Source: JAZSQZ01 sp045538175 (GTDB lineage: Bacteria > Bacillota > Clostridia > Christensenellales > UBA1242). From it: DNA of 34,964 bases. Of the stretch, positions 1 through 7,161 are shown one piece after another. A program made the position numbers and the translations under genes. The number at the start of each line of letters is the position of its first letter. Positions within the stretch are counted from its first letter, which is position 1. Where the stretch lies: the NCBI GenBank assembly GCA_045538175.1, contig JAZSQZ010000138.1:1-34964 (forward strand). The letters are read 5' to 3'. Below the pieces are notes generated by a model, which saw nothing but the letters and a program-made list of their open reading frames with translations, was not told where the DNA came from and did no database searches.

Positions 1-1
1 A

Positions 2-55
2 ACTGATAGTATTATTAACTATGGTATTGCCCAAGTTGAAGATTCTGCTCAATAA
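2..55 (+). CDS. 3' end of an unidentified protein (partial)
   Basis: An open frame enters from the left edge and ends at TAA after 17 codons (…INYGIAQVEDSAQ). An intrinsic terminator follows 10 nt later, which supports a real plus-strand gene end. Too little is present to name the family. It is convergent with yebC. Confidence 0.5.
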   Translation, partial: TDSIINYGIAQVEDSAQ

Positions 56-65
56 TCAAAAAACT

Positions 66-93
66 AAAACTCACAATTTTGTGAGTTTTTTAT
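66..93 (+). terminator. Intrinsic terminator of the upstream plus-strand gene
   Basis: The arms AAAACTCACAA and TTGTGAGTTTT form a hairpin followed by a T-rich tail, 10 nt after the TAA of the partial gene. Confidence 0.75.
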
Positions 94-100
94 TATAAAA

Positions 101-129
101 ATAAAAATGCACTATAAAAGTGCATTTTT
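101..129 (-). terminator. Terminator after yebC (bidirectional)
   Basis: The 11-bp stem AAAAATGCACT/AGTGCATTTTT has A/T tracts on both sides. It directly abuts the yebC stop codon and can also act on plus-strand transcripts. Confidence 0.75.
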
Positions 130-873
130 TTATTCTTCTTCATCTTCTTCAGGAAGGTTTACGTTATGATATACATCTTGAACATCGTCAAGTGCTTCTA
201 ACATATCAATCATTTTTACAAATGTTTCTTGTTGAGCAGGTTGAAGATCAACATAATTTTGTGGAATTTTTGTAACTTCTGCTGATAAGAATGTTAAGCC
301 CTTTCCTTCTAGATTTTCTTTTACTGTTGTAAAGTTTGCTGGACTTGTTTCGATTTGATAAACATCTTCGTCATCAACAACATCGTCAGCTTCTGCTTCT
401 AAACACATTTCAATGATTTCATCTTCAACCATTGTAGGTGTTTTTTGTAAAATAAGAATACCCTTGTTATCAAACATATATGAAACGCAACCTGTTGAAC
501 CTAAACTACCACCAAGTTTATCAAAAGCGTGTCTAACGTCACCAGCAGTTCTATTTTTGTTATCTGTCAAACATCTAACAATAACAGCACTTCCACCAAC
601 GCCATAACCTTCATATACTACTTCTTCGTAGTTAACATTACTAAGTTCGCCACTTGCCTTTTTGATACTTCTTTGAATATTATCATTTGGCATATTGTTT
701 TGTCTTGCTTTTGCAATAACATCACGAAGTTTTGAGTTTGATGCAGGATCAGGGCCACCTTGTTTTACAGCAACAACAATTTCTCTGCCGATTTTTGTAA
801 AAATTTGACCACGTGCAGCATCTGCTTTACCTTTGGTTCTTTTAATATTAGCCCACTTACTATGACCTGACAT
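130..873 (-). CDS. yebC: YebC/PmpR family protein (TACO1-like)
   Basis: 247 aa, full length for the family. The N terminus MSGHSKWANIKRTKGKAD is the family hallmark, and the three-domain protein continues to an acidic C terminus (PEEDEEE). YebC proteins were long annotated as transcriptional regulators. Later work on bacterial and mitochondrial members points to a role at the ribosome, helping translation of proline-rich stretches. The start is fixed by AGGAG 8 nt upstream. It lies 14 nt behind the SpoU methyltransferase gene and is probably cotranscribed with it. A terminator hairpin touches the stop codon. Family assignment is secure; the function given is family knowledge. Confidence 0.95.
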   Translation of the reverse strand: MSGHSKWANIKRTKGKADAARGQIFTKIGREIVVAVKQGGPDPASNSKLRDVIAKARQNNMPNDNIQRSIKKASGELSNVNYEEVVYEGYGVGGSAVIVRCLTDNKNRTAGDVRHAFDKLGGSLGSTGCVSYMFDNKGILILQKTPTMVEDEIIEMCLEAEADDVVDDEDVYQIETSPANFTTVKENLEGKGLTFLSAEVTKIPQNYVDLQPAQQETFVKMIDMLEALDDVQDVYHNVNLPEEDEEE

Positions 874-887
874 AATTGATTCTCCTT

Positions 888-1631
888 TTATTTATTATTT
901 GACATTACATACATTATAATTGCTGAAGAAACCCCAGCATTTAACGATTCTAAGTTATTTTTCATAGGAATTGTTATTTTTTTTGTACAAATATTAGAAA
1001 TTTCTTCGCTAACGCCATTACCTTCATTGCCAATAACAACCCCGAAACCATCTTCTGGCTTAAACTTAAAAATATCTTCACCACCAAAATCTGCTGAATA
1101 AAGTGGTAAATTCCAAGATTTAAAATTATTGATAAAATCATTAGCAGTTGTTTCAAAAATATTTACTTTAAAAATATTTCCCATTGTGCTTCTAACAACT
1201 TTATCGTTTCTAAAATTAACCGAATTTATTGCATAAATATCTAAAAAATCTGCACCAACTGCTGAACGAATAATTGTGCCTAAGTTTCCTGGGTCTTGGA
1301 TATTGTCTAAAACCAAGAAATTGCCCTTAGGTTTTCTTAACTGCAAACTTTTGTACTTAACAATTGCAATAACACCTTGTGGTGTCTTTGTTGAAGTAAG
1401 TTTTTCAATAACGTTGTTTGATACAGGAATAAGATTTTTTAATTTTTGATACTTACTAGAAATTTCATCGTATTTATCACTCAAAACAAATACGGTTTCA
1501 ATTTGGGAATTATTGTTTATTGCTTCAATAAGTTGTTTTTCGCCTTCTAGAAAGATGTAATCATTTTTGTCTTTTTTAAGATTGAGCGCATCGACAACTG
1601 CTTTATTTTTAACAGAAGTAATGATTTCCAT
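888..1631 (-). CDS. TrmH/SpoU-family RNA 2'-O-methyltransferase
   Basis: 247 aa from the ATG at 1631, which is preceded by a GGGGG Shine-Dalgarno-like site. A TTG 21 nt further upstream (1652) would add seven residues but sits against a terminator hairpin, so it is less likely. An N-terminal SpoU substrate-binding domain (about residues 1-95) precedes the knotted SPOUT domain with its three motifs: motif 1 NLGTIIRSAVGADF, motif 2 VVIGNEGNGVSEE and motif 3 IPMKNNLESLNAGVSSAI. These enzymes use SAM to methylate a ribose 2'-OH of rRNA or tRNA. The substrate cannot be read from the sequence; in Firmicutes such genes are often annotated RlmB/YsgA-like. The rplT terminator ends only about 20 nt before its start codon, so expression needs read-through or an unrecognised promoter. 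Confidence 0.88.
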   Translation of the reverse strand: MEIITSVKNKAVVDALNLKKDKNDYIFLEGEKQLIEAINNNSQIETVFVLSDKYDEISSKYQKLKNLIPVSNNVIEKLTSTKTPQGVIAIVKYKSLQLRKPKGNFLVLDNIQDPGNLGTIIRSAVGADFLDIYAINSVNFRNDKVVRSTMGNIFKVNIFETTANDFINNFKSWNLPLYSADFGGEDIFKFKPEDGFGVVIGNEGNGVSEEISNICTKKITIPMKNNLESLNAGVSSAIIMYVMSNNK

Positions 1632-1650
1632 ACAATTCCCCCTTTTAAAC

Positions 1651-1681
1651 AAAAAAACTCGTATGATTTAAACGAGTTTTT
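1651..1681 (-). terminator. Terminator of the infC-rpmI-rplT operon
   Basis: The stem AAAACTCGT/ACGAGTTTT has a loop of nine bases and is followed on the minus strand by a run of T. It lies 8 nt after the rplT stop and just before the methyltransferase gene. Confidence 0.75.
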
Positions 1682-1688
1682 CCTAAAA

Positions 1689-2033
1689 TTAGACTCTTAC
1701 TTTTTCTACTAAACTAGCAAAAGCAGCTTTGTCATTAACAGCCATTTCAGCAAGAACTTTACGGTTTAAATCGATATTTGCTTTTTTAAGACCACCAATA
1801 AATTTGCTGTAGCTGATATTATTGATTCTGCAAGCAGCATTGATTCTTGCGATCCAAAGAGATCTCATATCTCTCTTTCTTAATCTTCTACCAATGTAAG
1901 CATATGTTAAACTTTTCATCATTGCTTGGTTAGCAACTCTAACAAGTTTAGAACGACTTCCTCTATAACCTTTTGTAGCTTTTAAAATAGCTCTTTTACC
2001 TTTGTTTTTATTAACAGCACGTTTAATTCTCAT
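1689..2033 (-). CDS. rplT: 50S ribosomal protein L20
   Basis: 114 aa, normal length. A basic N-terminal tail (MRIKRAVNKNKGKR) leads to the family core YRGSRSKLVRVANQA, YIGRRLRKRDMRSLWI and the C-terminal globular domain NISYSKFIGGLKKANIDLNRK. L20 binds 23S rRNA early in 50S assembly. In several bacteria it also represses its own operon by binding the infC leader, and an attenuator-bearing leader is present here upstream of infC. The start is set by a near-perfect AAGGAGG. Last gene of infC-rpmI-rplT. Confidence 0.98.
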   Translation of the reverse strand: MRIKRAVNKNKGKRAILKATKGYRGSRSKLVRVANQAMMKSLTYAYIGRRLRKRDMRSLWIARINAACRINNISYSKFIGGLKKANIDLNRKVLAEMAVNDKAAFASLVEKVRV

Positions 2034-2047
2034 TGTATACTACCTCC

Positions 2048-2242
2048 TTAACCTTGAACCATCTTTTTGATAGTAGCACTTTGAGCTGAACTAACATAAG
2101 CTGATTGTCTAAGATTTCTTTTAGTTTTTGTTGTTTTCTTTGTTAAAATGTGTCTTCTGCCTTGTTGTGATCTTTTGATAACACCAGATTTCTTTACTGA
2201 GAATCTTTTCTTAGCAGAACTATTAGTTTTTTGTTTTGGCAT
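2048..2242 (-). CDS. rpmI: 50S ribosomal protein L35
   Basis: 64 aa, the expected size. Typical L35 features are PKQKTNSSAKKRFSVKKSGVIKR and RRHILTKKTTKTKRNLR, a small, very basic protein. The Shine-Dalgarno GGAGAAGG lies upstream. It sits between infC and rplT with gaps under 20 nt, the standard order. Confidence 0.97.
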   Translation of the reverse strand: MPKQKTNSSAKKRFSVKKSGVIKRSQQGRRHILTKKTTKTKRNLRQSAYVSSAQSATIKKMVQG

Positions 2243-2260
2243 AATATTTCCTTCTCCTTC

Positions 2261-2776
2261 TTACTTTTTAACCGGTACAATAATCATAAAAATGTTCTTT
2301 CCTAAAATTTCAGGTTTCTTTTCAACAGTGCCGACAGCCTCTAAAATTTGTGCAAAATTGTTCATAATTTCAACACCAATTTCAGGACGAGCTTGTTGTC
2401 TACCTTTCATACGGATAGAAACTTTTACTTTATCGCCGTTTTCCAAAAATTTTGTAGCGTGTTTAGCCTTAACTTCTATGTCGTGTTTTTCGATTGTCAT
2501 AGAAAGTTGAATTTCTTTAACATCACTAACTTTTTGAGCCTTTCTTTGTTCTTTCAACCTTTTTTGTTGTTCAAACTTGTATTTACCGTAATCCATAACC
2601 TTGCATACAGGTGGATTAGCATTTGGTGAAATCAATACTAAATCAAGACCTTTTTCGTCAGCAACACTAAGTGCTTCTCTGCTTGACATAATACCTAATT
2701 GTTCGCCGTCAGGCCCAACTAAACGAACACTAGGAAAATTGATTTCTTCGTTAATAGCGGTTTGGTTTTTAATAAT
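2261..2776 (-). CDS. infC: Translation initiation factor IF-3, AUU start
   Basis: 171 aa if translation starts at ATT (2776), which lies behind an AGGAGGG Shine-Dalgarno. A second ATT at 2773 is equally possible by spacing. The frame continues upstream to a GTG at 2818, but that region encodes the leader terminator and no IF-3 residues. Rare AUU/AUC/AUA starts are characteristic of infC and let IF-3 repress its own initiation. The N-domain (about 1-75, NEEINFPSVRLVGPDGEQLG) is joined by a basic helix to the C-domain (IQLSMTIEKHDIEVKAKHA, KVKVSIRMKGRQQ). IF-3 keeps 30S subunits free and proofreads the start codon. First gene of the operon with rpmI and rplT. Confidence 0.95.
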   Translation of the reverse strand: MIKNQTAINEEINFPSVRLVGPDGEQLGIMSSREALSVADEKGLDLVLISPNANPPVCKVMDYGKYKFEQQKRLKEQRKAQKVSDVKEIQLSMTIEKHDIEVKAKHATKFLENGDKVKVSIRMKGRQQARPEIGVEIMNNFAQILEAVGTVEKKPEILGKNIFMIIVPVKK

Positions 2777-2789
2777 GAAACCCTCCTTA

Positions 2790-2903
2790 AACAAAAAAAA
2801 TGAGTACAAGAAATGCACCCACTATTAGACAAAATTTTATTAAATCTAATAACCATTGCAAGTAATAACCGCACGGTGAGAAGTGGATACTTCTTCTTTA
2901 ACG
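2790..2903 (-). promoter_or_regulatory. infC operon leader with attenuator (L20-type ribosomal leader)
   Basis: About 130 nt separate the predicted transcription start from the infC start codon. On the minus strand a 10-bp hairpin, with arms AGTGGGTGCA (2823..2814) and TGTACTCATT (2808..2799) and loop TTTCT, is followed by six T: an intrinsic terminator just before the Shine-Dalgarno. An upstream segment (2853..2845, GTTATTAGA) can pair with TCTAATAGT (2829..2821), which includes the first three bases of the terminator stem, so the two folds compete. L20-controlled attenuation of infC-rpmI-rplT is known in Bacillus. That L20 acts here is inference. Confidence 0.7.
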
Positions 2904-2909
2904 ATAAAA

Positions 2910-2938
2910 ATAATACCATATTGAAACCTTAATGTCAA
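2910..2938 (-). promoter_or_regulatory. Promoter of infC-rpmI-rplT
   Basis: A consensus -35 TTGACA (2938..2933), a 17-bp spacer and -10 TATTAT (2915..2910) on the minus strand. Confidence 0.8.
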
Positions 2939-3093
2939 CTAGTTTTTATAAAATAATTTGATATTTTTTATAATATTTCTTATTTCATTTTTACCATAAA
3001 AACAAAGCCAACCACCAACTAAAAAAGTACGACTTATTTGTTTTATAAATTGCCCCCACCTATCCTAAAATCCTTTTATTTTAAAATATTATA

Positions 3094-3109
3094 GTTATAT
3101 TTTTATAAC
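3094..3109. repeat. Palindrome GTTATA-N4-TATAAC
   Basis: The inverted repeat GTTATA TTTT TATAAC lies in the intergenic region between the candidate small RNA and the infC promoter. The same core recurs in the degV terminator hairpin at 6233-6248. The rest of 2941-3116 is AT-rich with no recognisable gene. Confidence 0.35.
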
Positions 3110-3119
3110 CATTATAAAA

Positions 3120-3240
3120 ATAAAAAGAAAATAGAAAACTATCTTCTTTTGAAAGAAATCTAAAGCTATAACATTATTTTTAATGTTTAGACAGATTTTA
3201 TGAGATGGAAACATAAAGTTTCTTTTCTGCTCAACTTTCT
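3120..3240 (-). ncRNA. Candidate small structured RNA (unknown)
   Basis: This minus-strand transcript of about 120 nt is predicted from signals only. A promoter-like pair lies upstream. Inside, UGAG/CUCA encloses the hairpin GAAAC-UUUAU-GUUUC, and a second hairpin AACAUUA/UAAUGUU follows. The 3' end is an 8-bp stem (GAAGATAG/CTATTTTC, 3146..3127) with a TTTT loop and a T-rich tail, a good intrinsic terminator. It is bounded by the thrS terminator on one side and the infC promoter on the other, and I see no reading frame of note. It does not match the hallmarks I know for 6S, SRP, RNase P or tmRNA. The call is inference. Confidence 0.35.
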
Positions 3241-3246
3241 ATAAAA

Positions 3247-3275
3247 ATTATAGACGTTTTTACAACAAAAGTCAC
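3247..3275 (-). promoter_or_regulatory. Putative promoter of the candidate small RNA
   Basis: -35 GTGACT (3275..3270), a 17-bp spacer and consensus -10 TATAAT (3252..3247). It lies just downstream of the thrS terminator, so it would start an independent transcript. Confidence 0.45.
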
Positions 3276-3285
3276 CGTTAAATAA

Positions 3286-3317
3286 AAAAACCTATTAGAA
3301 TTAACTAATAGGTTTTT
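3286..3317 (-). terminator. thrS terminator
   Basis: The 13-bp stem AAAAACCTATTAG/CTAATAGGTTTTT is followed on the minus strand by T residues. It starts 4 nt after the thrS stop codon. Confidence 0.8.
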
Positions 3318-3321
3318 GTTT

Positions 3322-5046
3322 TTATAAAGACTTATTGTCGTTTTCAACTTTAATTTGAGCGATAAATTCGTCAAGGTCTTTTGCACCTAAATCGCCTGCT
3401 TTTCTTGAACGAACTGCAATCTTCTTGTCTCTTGCTTCATTATCGCCTATAACAAGCATATATGGGATTTTTTGAAGTTGTGCTTCTCTAATCTTCTTGC
3501 CGATTTTTTCGTTTCTTTCGTCTAATTCTACTCTAAAACCAGCTGCTTGTAATTTTTCTTTGACTTCTTTTGCATAAGGCAAACTGTTGTCAGTAATGTT
3601 AAGAATTGCAACTTGAACAGGTGTGAGCCACAATGGGAATGCCCCTGCAAAGTTTTCTGTAATGATACCCATAAAACGATCGAGTGAACCATAGATTACA
3701 CGGTGAATCATAATAGGTTCTTTCTTTGTACCATCAGCATCAACATATTCAAGTTCGAATCTTTTTGGAAGTTGCATATCAAGTTGGATTGTTCCACATT
3801 GCCATGTTCTGCCGATTGCATCTTTAATATGAATATCAATCTTTGGACCATAGAAAGCGCCATCACCTTCGTTTATAACAAAATCTTTGCCGATTTTCTT
3901 CAATGCGTTTTTAAGTGACTTTTCTGCTTCTCTCCAAGTTTTTTCGTCTCCGATATGGTCTTCTGGCATTGTTGAAAGTTCAAGGTGATACTCTAAACCA
4001 AAAGCAGCATACATTTTTTCAACGAGTTTTAAAACATTTTCGATTTCTGATTCGATTTGACTTGGCAACATAAAGATATGTGCGTCATCTTGAGTGAAGC
4101 TTCTAACCCTAAACAAACCATGAAGAGTTCCACTTGCTTCGTGTCTATGGACTTTTCCAAGTTCGCCGACTCTTAAAGGAAATTCCTTATATGAGTGGAC
4201 ATTTTCCTTATAATAAATCATACCACCTGGGCAGTTCATAGGTTTAATTGCGAACTCTGTATCTTCAACGCTGAAAGTATACATATTTTTCTTGTAGTGA
4301 TCCCAGTGACCTGAAACTTTCCATAAGCTTTGGTCAAGTGAAATTGGAGTTTCAATTTCAATATAACCTGCTTTTTTGTGTTCTTCTCTCCAGAAGTCTA
4401 CAAGTAAGTTCTTTACAATTAAGCCTTTTGGCATATAGAAAGGCATACCTTGAGCATAGTCTGAAATAAAGAATAATCCAAGGTCTCTACCAAGTTTTCT
4501 GTGATCCCTTTTCTTTGCTTCTTCCATCATCATAACATAGTCATCAAGTTCTTGTTGAGTTGGATATGCATAAACATATACTCTTTGAAGCATTTTGTTC
4601 TTTTCGTCGCCTCTCCAATAAGCACCACTAACTCTGTTGATTTTGAAAACAAAATCTTTTAAATCTTTAGTATTTGCCACATGAGGTCCACGGCAAAGAT
4701 CAACCCAATCATCTCCAAGATAGTAAACACTGATTTCGCTATCTTCAGGAAGATCATTGATAAGTTCAGTCTTATATGGACAGTCCTTAAACATTTTTAA
4801 AGCTTCTTCTCTTGAAACAACTTTCTTTTCGAATTTTTCGTTGTTTGCAATAATGTGTCTCATTGCTTTTTCGATTCTTGGAAAGTCGTCTGGTGTGATT
4901 GCATCAGGTGTATCAAAGTCATAATAAAAACCATTGTCGATTGCAGGTCCAATTGCATACTTAACATCGGTATAAATTTGACCTACTGCTTTAGCGAGCA
5001 CGTGACTTAAGCCATGACGCAATTTTTCAATCATTTTTTCTTCCAT
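3322..5046 (-). CDS. thrS: Threonyl-tRNA synthetase, TGS-less
   Basis: 574 aa, against about 640 for typical bacterial ThrRS. The N-terminal TGS domain is absent, and the protein begins directly at the editing domain. Editing-site zinc-type ligands are visible as H11/H15 (RHGLSH) and C118/H122 (CRGPH). The class II catalytic core follows, with zinc ligands C272 (MNCPGG), H323 (QDDAH) and H448 (MIHRV), then the C-terminal anticodon-binding domain (about 470-574). It attaches threonine to tRNA-Thr in the cytosol and hydrolyses Ser-tRNA-Thr. Start ATG behind AAGGAG; the upstream sequence is the T-box leader, so the missing domain is not an annotation artefact. Controlled by that T-box. Confidence 0.97.
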   Translation of the reverse strand: MEEKMIEKLRHGLSHVLAKAVGQIYTDVKYAIGPAIDNGFYYDFDTPDAITPDDFPRIEKAMRHIIANNEKFEKKVVSREEALKMFKDCPYKTELINDLPEDSEISVYYLGDDWVDLCRGPHVANTKDLKDFVFKINRVSGAYWRGDEKNKMLQRVYVYAYPTQQELDDYVMMMEEAKKRDHRKLGRDLGLFFISDYAQGMPFYMPKGLIVKNLLVDFWREEHKKAGYIEIETPISLDQSLWKVSGHWDHYKKNMYTFSVEDTEFAIKPMNCPGGMIYYKENVHSYKEFPLRVGELGKVHRHEASGTLHGLFRVRSFTQDDAHIFMLPSQIESEIENVLKLVEKMYAAFGLEYHLELSTMPEDHIGDEKTWREAEKSLKNALKKIGKDFVINEGDGAFYGPKIDIHIKDAIGRTWQCGTIQLDMQLPKRFELEYVDADGTKKEPIMIHRVIYGSLDRFMGIITENFAGAFPLWLTPVQVAILNITDNSLPYAKEVKEKLQAAGFRVELDERNEKIGKKIREAQLQKIPYMLVIGDNEARDKKIAVRSRKAGDLGAKDLDEFIAQIKVENDNKSL

Positions 5047-5105
5047 CTTTTTTCTCCTTTTTAAAAATATTTCTTTTGTGGCTTTTCTTGCATAAAAAAC
5101 AAAAA

Positions 5106-5322
5106 AGCCCTTTACTAATAAGTAAAGGACGATAAATTTTACCGCGGTTCCACCTTTATTGTTGGGATTAACCCAACCACTTAAATAGGTTTAACTTAAA
5201 ACCATAAACGAATAGTCAAAAAGTGGTTTCAATTTTGGACTTGTTATGTGATTCACAGCAACCTCACACTCTCTGAAACTCGCTACCAAAACCTACTTGT
5301 CTTTTATCATACTATTATTATA
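5106..5322 (-). promoter_or_regulatory. T-box leader of thrS (specifier ACC, Thr)
   Basis: The T-box sequence GGTGGAACCGCGGT (5154..5141) precedes a terminator hairpin (arms at 5130..5121 and 5115..5106, then T residues). The upstream Stem I region has AAGT/ACTT and TTTTGG/CCAAAA helices around an internal loop that contains GAAACC. The codon ACC (5227..5225), next to the lower helix, is the likely specifier and reads Thr, matching the gene. Uncharged tRNA-Thr would favour the antiterminator and raise thrS expression. Confidence 0.9.
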
Positions 5323-5327
5323 CCTAA

Positions 5328-5356
5328 ATATTACTACCTAAAATTTCATTTGTCAA
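5328..5356 (-). promoter_or_regulatory. Promoter of the thrS T-box transcript
   Basis: -35 TTGACA (5356..5351), a 17-bp spacer and -10 TAATAT (5333..5328). It lies immediately after the ytxC stop codon. A TATAAT at 5322..5317 is an alternative -10 without a good -35. Confidence 0.65.
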
Positions 5357-5360
5357 GAAT

Positions 5361-6113
5361 TTATTTAAATATTTCAACCCTATTGTTAAATATTTCATAT
5401 AAAAGAGACATTGTATTATCTTTTAAATTATTTGTTGTGTCTAATCTAATTCTTCTCGGGTTTAGAGAAATAAGCGTTGTGATTAAAAAAACATCATTAA
5501 GATTTTCGCAATCTTCCAACTCATCTTTCAAACTTTTTCCGTCTTTATCATAAATTTTGAAATCTTTACCACTTTGTTTTACAGAAACAAAATCACACTT
5601 AAATTCTAAATTACTTACCAGAAACTTGATAAGTTCAATAAAAGTATCTTTGCTCATAAGATACATAATGTTGTCATTTGCAAGATTTATTAAATCGTTC
5701 CACCTTGCCTTTAAAACACCTAATCTAAAATGAAAAAACGAATCAACAACTATTGAGTCAATATTTAAAAGTTTTTGTCTTATAATTTTTTTATCAGTAT
5801 CCAAATCAAACACCATAAGTGCTTTTATAAATGCTTTCATATTTATATCATTTGTTACTTCAAAATTAAAATTTCCAAGCAGGTATTCTAACTTATATTT
5901 AGTTGTATATATATTTATTATTATATCTAATATATAGTCTTTGATTTCTTCTTTTTTGTTTTGAGGTATAGCAATAACAATAAAAACCATAAAACTTTCG
6001 ACAACTAAAGTTACAACCCCACCCAACCCTTTTGTTTTTGTTTTAATTTTATCACAAATATTTTTTGCAATTTTAAAATCTTCTCTTTTAAATGAAATTG
6101 AATATTCCCACAT
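5361..6113 (-). CDS. ytxC: Sporulation protein YtxC family
   Basis: 250 aa. I recognise it from the central FHFRLGVLKARWNDLINLA segment, the C-terminal acidic DCENLNDVFLITTLISLNPRRI region and the position directly upstream of thrS, which is where ytxC lies in Bacillus. No transmembrane segment or catalytic motif is evident beyond a hydrophobic stretch near residues 33-48. The family's biochemical role is not established. Its presence supports an endospore-forming lineage. The ATG has AAAGGG upstream. A short inverted repeat, ATATTG TG CAATAT, lies at 6136-6149, upstream of the start, and could belong to its promoter. Confidence 0.75.
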   Translation of the reverse strand: MWEYSISFKREDFKIAKNICDKIKTKTKGLGGVVTLVVESFMVFIVIAIPQNKKEEIKDYILDIIINIYTTKYKLEYLLGNFNFEVTNDINMKAFIKALMVFDLDTDKKIIRQKLLNIDSIVVDSFFHFRLGVLKARWNDLINLANDNIMYLMSKDTFIELIKFLVSNLEFKCDFVSVKQSGKDFKIYDKDGKSLKDELEDCENLNDVFLITTLISLNPRRIRLDTTNNLKDNTMSLLYEIFNNRVEIFK

Positions 6114-6227
6114 ATAAAATCCCTTTATGACTTTATATTGTGCAATATCGCTTATTTAATTTATAGATATTTTGTCAATTTTTACCTTAAAGTATTTCCC
6201 ATTAAAAATCTTTTAAACAATAAAATA

Positions 6228-6253
6228 CCATAGTTATAAAAATATAACTATGG
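6228..6253 (-). terminator. degV terminator / palindrome
   Basis: The 11-bp stem CCATAGTTATA/TATAACTATGG with an AAAA loop is followed on the minus strand by TATTTTATTGTTT. It lies 25 nt downstream of degV. The core GTTATA-N4-TATAAC also occurs at 3094-3109. The remainder of the 6114-6278 gap is AT-rich without a gene. Confidence 0.6.
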
Positions 6254-6278
6254 CAAATTTTATGTTTTAAATTAAATT

Positions 6279-7142
6279 TTATCTTACTCTTGAGTGAAAA
6301 ATTAAACCAAGGGTATCTGGCCCACAGTGTGTACCAATTGTTGTACCGAGATTGTTTATCCAAATATTGTCGCTTTTGCCAAGATAATTTTCGATTTCTT
6401 TTTTCAATTCTTCAGCATCAGTCAAGCAATCAGAATTTACAATAGATATTGGATAATCAAGGACATTTTCGCCTTCTTCTTGAAGAAGCTTAACAAATCT
6501 TCTCATAATAGCAACTTTGCCCCTGAGCATTTCGATTTTTAAGATTTTACCTTCGGCATCACATTTAAGCAAAGGCTTTACACCAAGCAAAGAACCGATA
6601 ACTGCTTTTGCTTTTGAAAGTCTACCACCCCTTACAAGATAGGACAAATCTCTACATACAAAATAACAAGCAATCTTATATTTTTTTTCATTTAAAAAAT
6701 CAAAAACAGACTCTAAACTTTCGCCATTTCTAAGTTTTTTAACAGCAAGATAGATAAGAAGTCCTATTTGTGTTGTAACCCCAAGTGAATCTAAAAAGAA
6801 CATTTTTCTATCCGAATACTTTTCTTTAAAATCTTCAATAATAGGGTTTAGACTGTTAAAGGTTGATGTCAAACTGCTTGACAAGTGAATATAGAGTATA
6901 TCGTTACCTTTTTTAAGTTCAGGCTCAAAAGCTTCTCTAAATTTGAATTCATTTATAGAAGAAGTAGAAGAGATTGCCCCTTCCCTTACTTTTGCATAAT
7001 AGTTTTTATAGTCTTCTTCAGTGATTAAAGGGTTTTGCTCTTCTCCGTCTAAAGCGTGTGGAAAATCAAGTTTTTTAATGCCATATTTTTTTAAAAACTC
7101 TTCCTTTAAGTCACACGCAGAATCACAAAAAATTGTATACAT
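6279..7142 (-). CDS. DegV family fatty-acid-binding protein
   Basis: 287 aa, the usual size. It starts with the strand MYTIFCDSACDL typical of DegV and contains STSSIN, HLSSSLTSTFNS and RGGRLSKAKAVIGSLLGVKPLL, the conserved lipid-binding positions. It ends with the IGTHCGPDTLGL motif. In Gram-positive bacteria, proteins of this fold (FakB) bind a fatty acid and present it to the kinase FakA for phosphorylation; no fakA is visible here, so the partner would be elsewhere. It follows lysS by 19 nt with its own AAAGGA and is probably cotranscribed. Confidence 0.92.
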   Translation of the reverse strand: MYTIFCDSACDLKEEFLKKYGIKKLDFPHALDGEEQNPLITEEDYKNYYAKVREGAISSTSSINEFKFREAFEPELKKGNDILYIHLSSSLTSTFNSLNPIIEDFKEKYSDRKMFFLDSLGVTTQIGLLIYLAVKKLRNGESLESVFDFLNEKKYKIACYFVCRDLSYLVRGGRLSKAKAVIGSLLGVKPLLKCDAEGKILKIEMLRGKVAIMRRFVKLLQEEGENVLDYPISIVNSDCLTDAEELKKEIENYLGKSDNIWINNLGTTIGTHCGPDTLGLIFHSRVR

Positions 7143-7161
7143 TTTTATTTTCCTTTGTTTA

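Noticed and set aside
2148..2510. Open plus-strand frame of 120 codons across rpmI and infC
   Set aside because: Complement of two ribosomal operon genes with no Shine-Dalgarno or promoter.
2719..2919. Small minus-strand frame in the infC leader
   Set aside because: It spans the attenuator and the start of infC in another frame; no Shine-Dalgarno before it, so it is not supported as a leader peptide.
5248..5553. Plus-strand frame over the thrS leader and ytxC end
   Set aside because: It covers the T-box Stem I and the complement of ytxC; no start signals.
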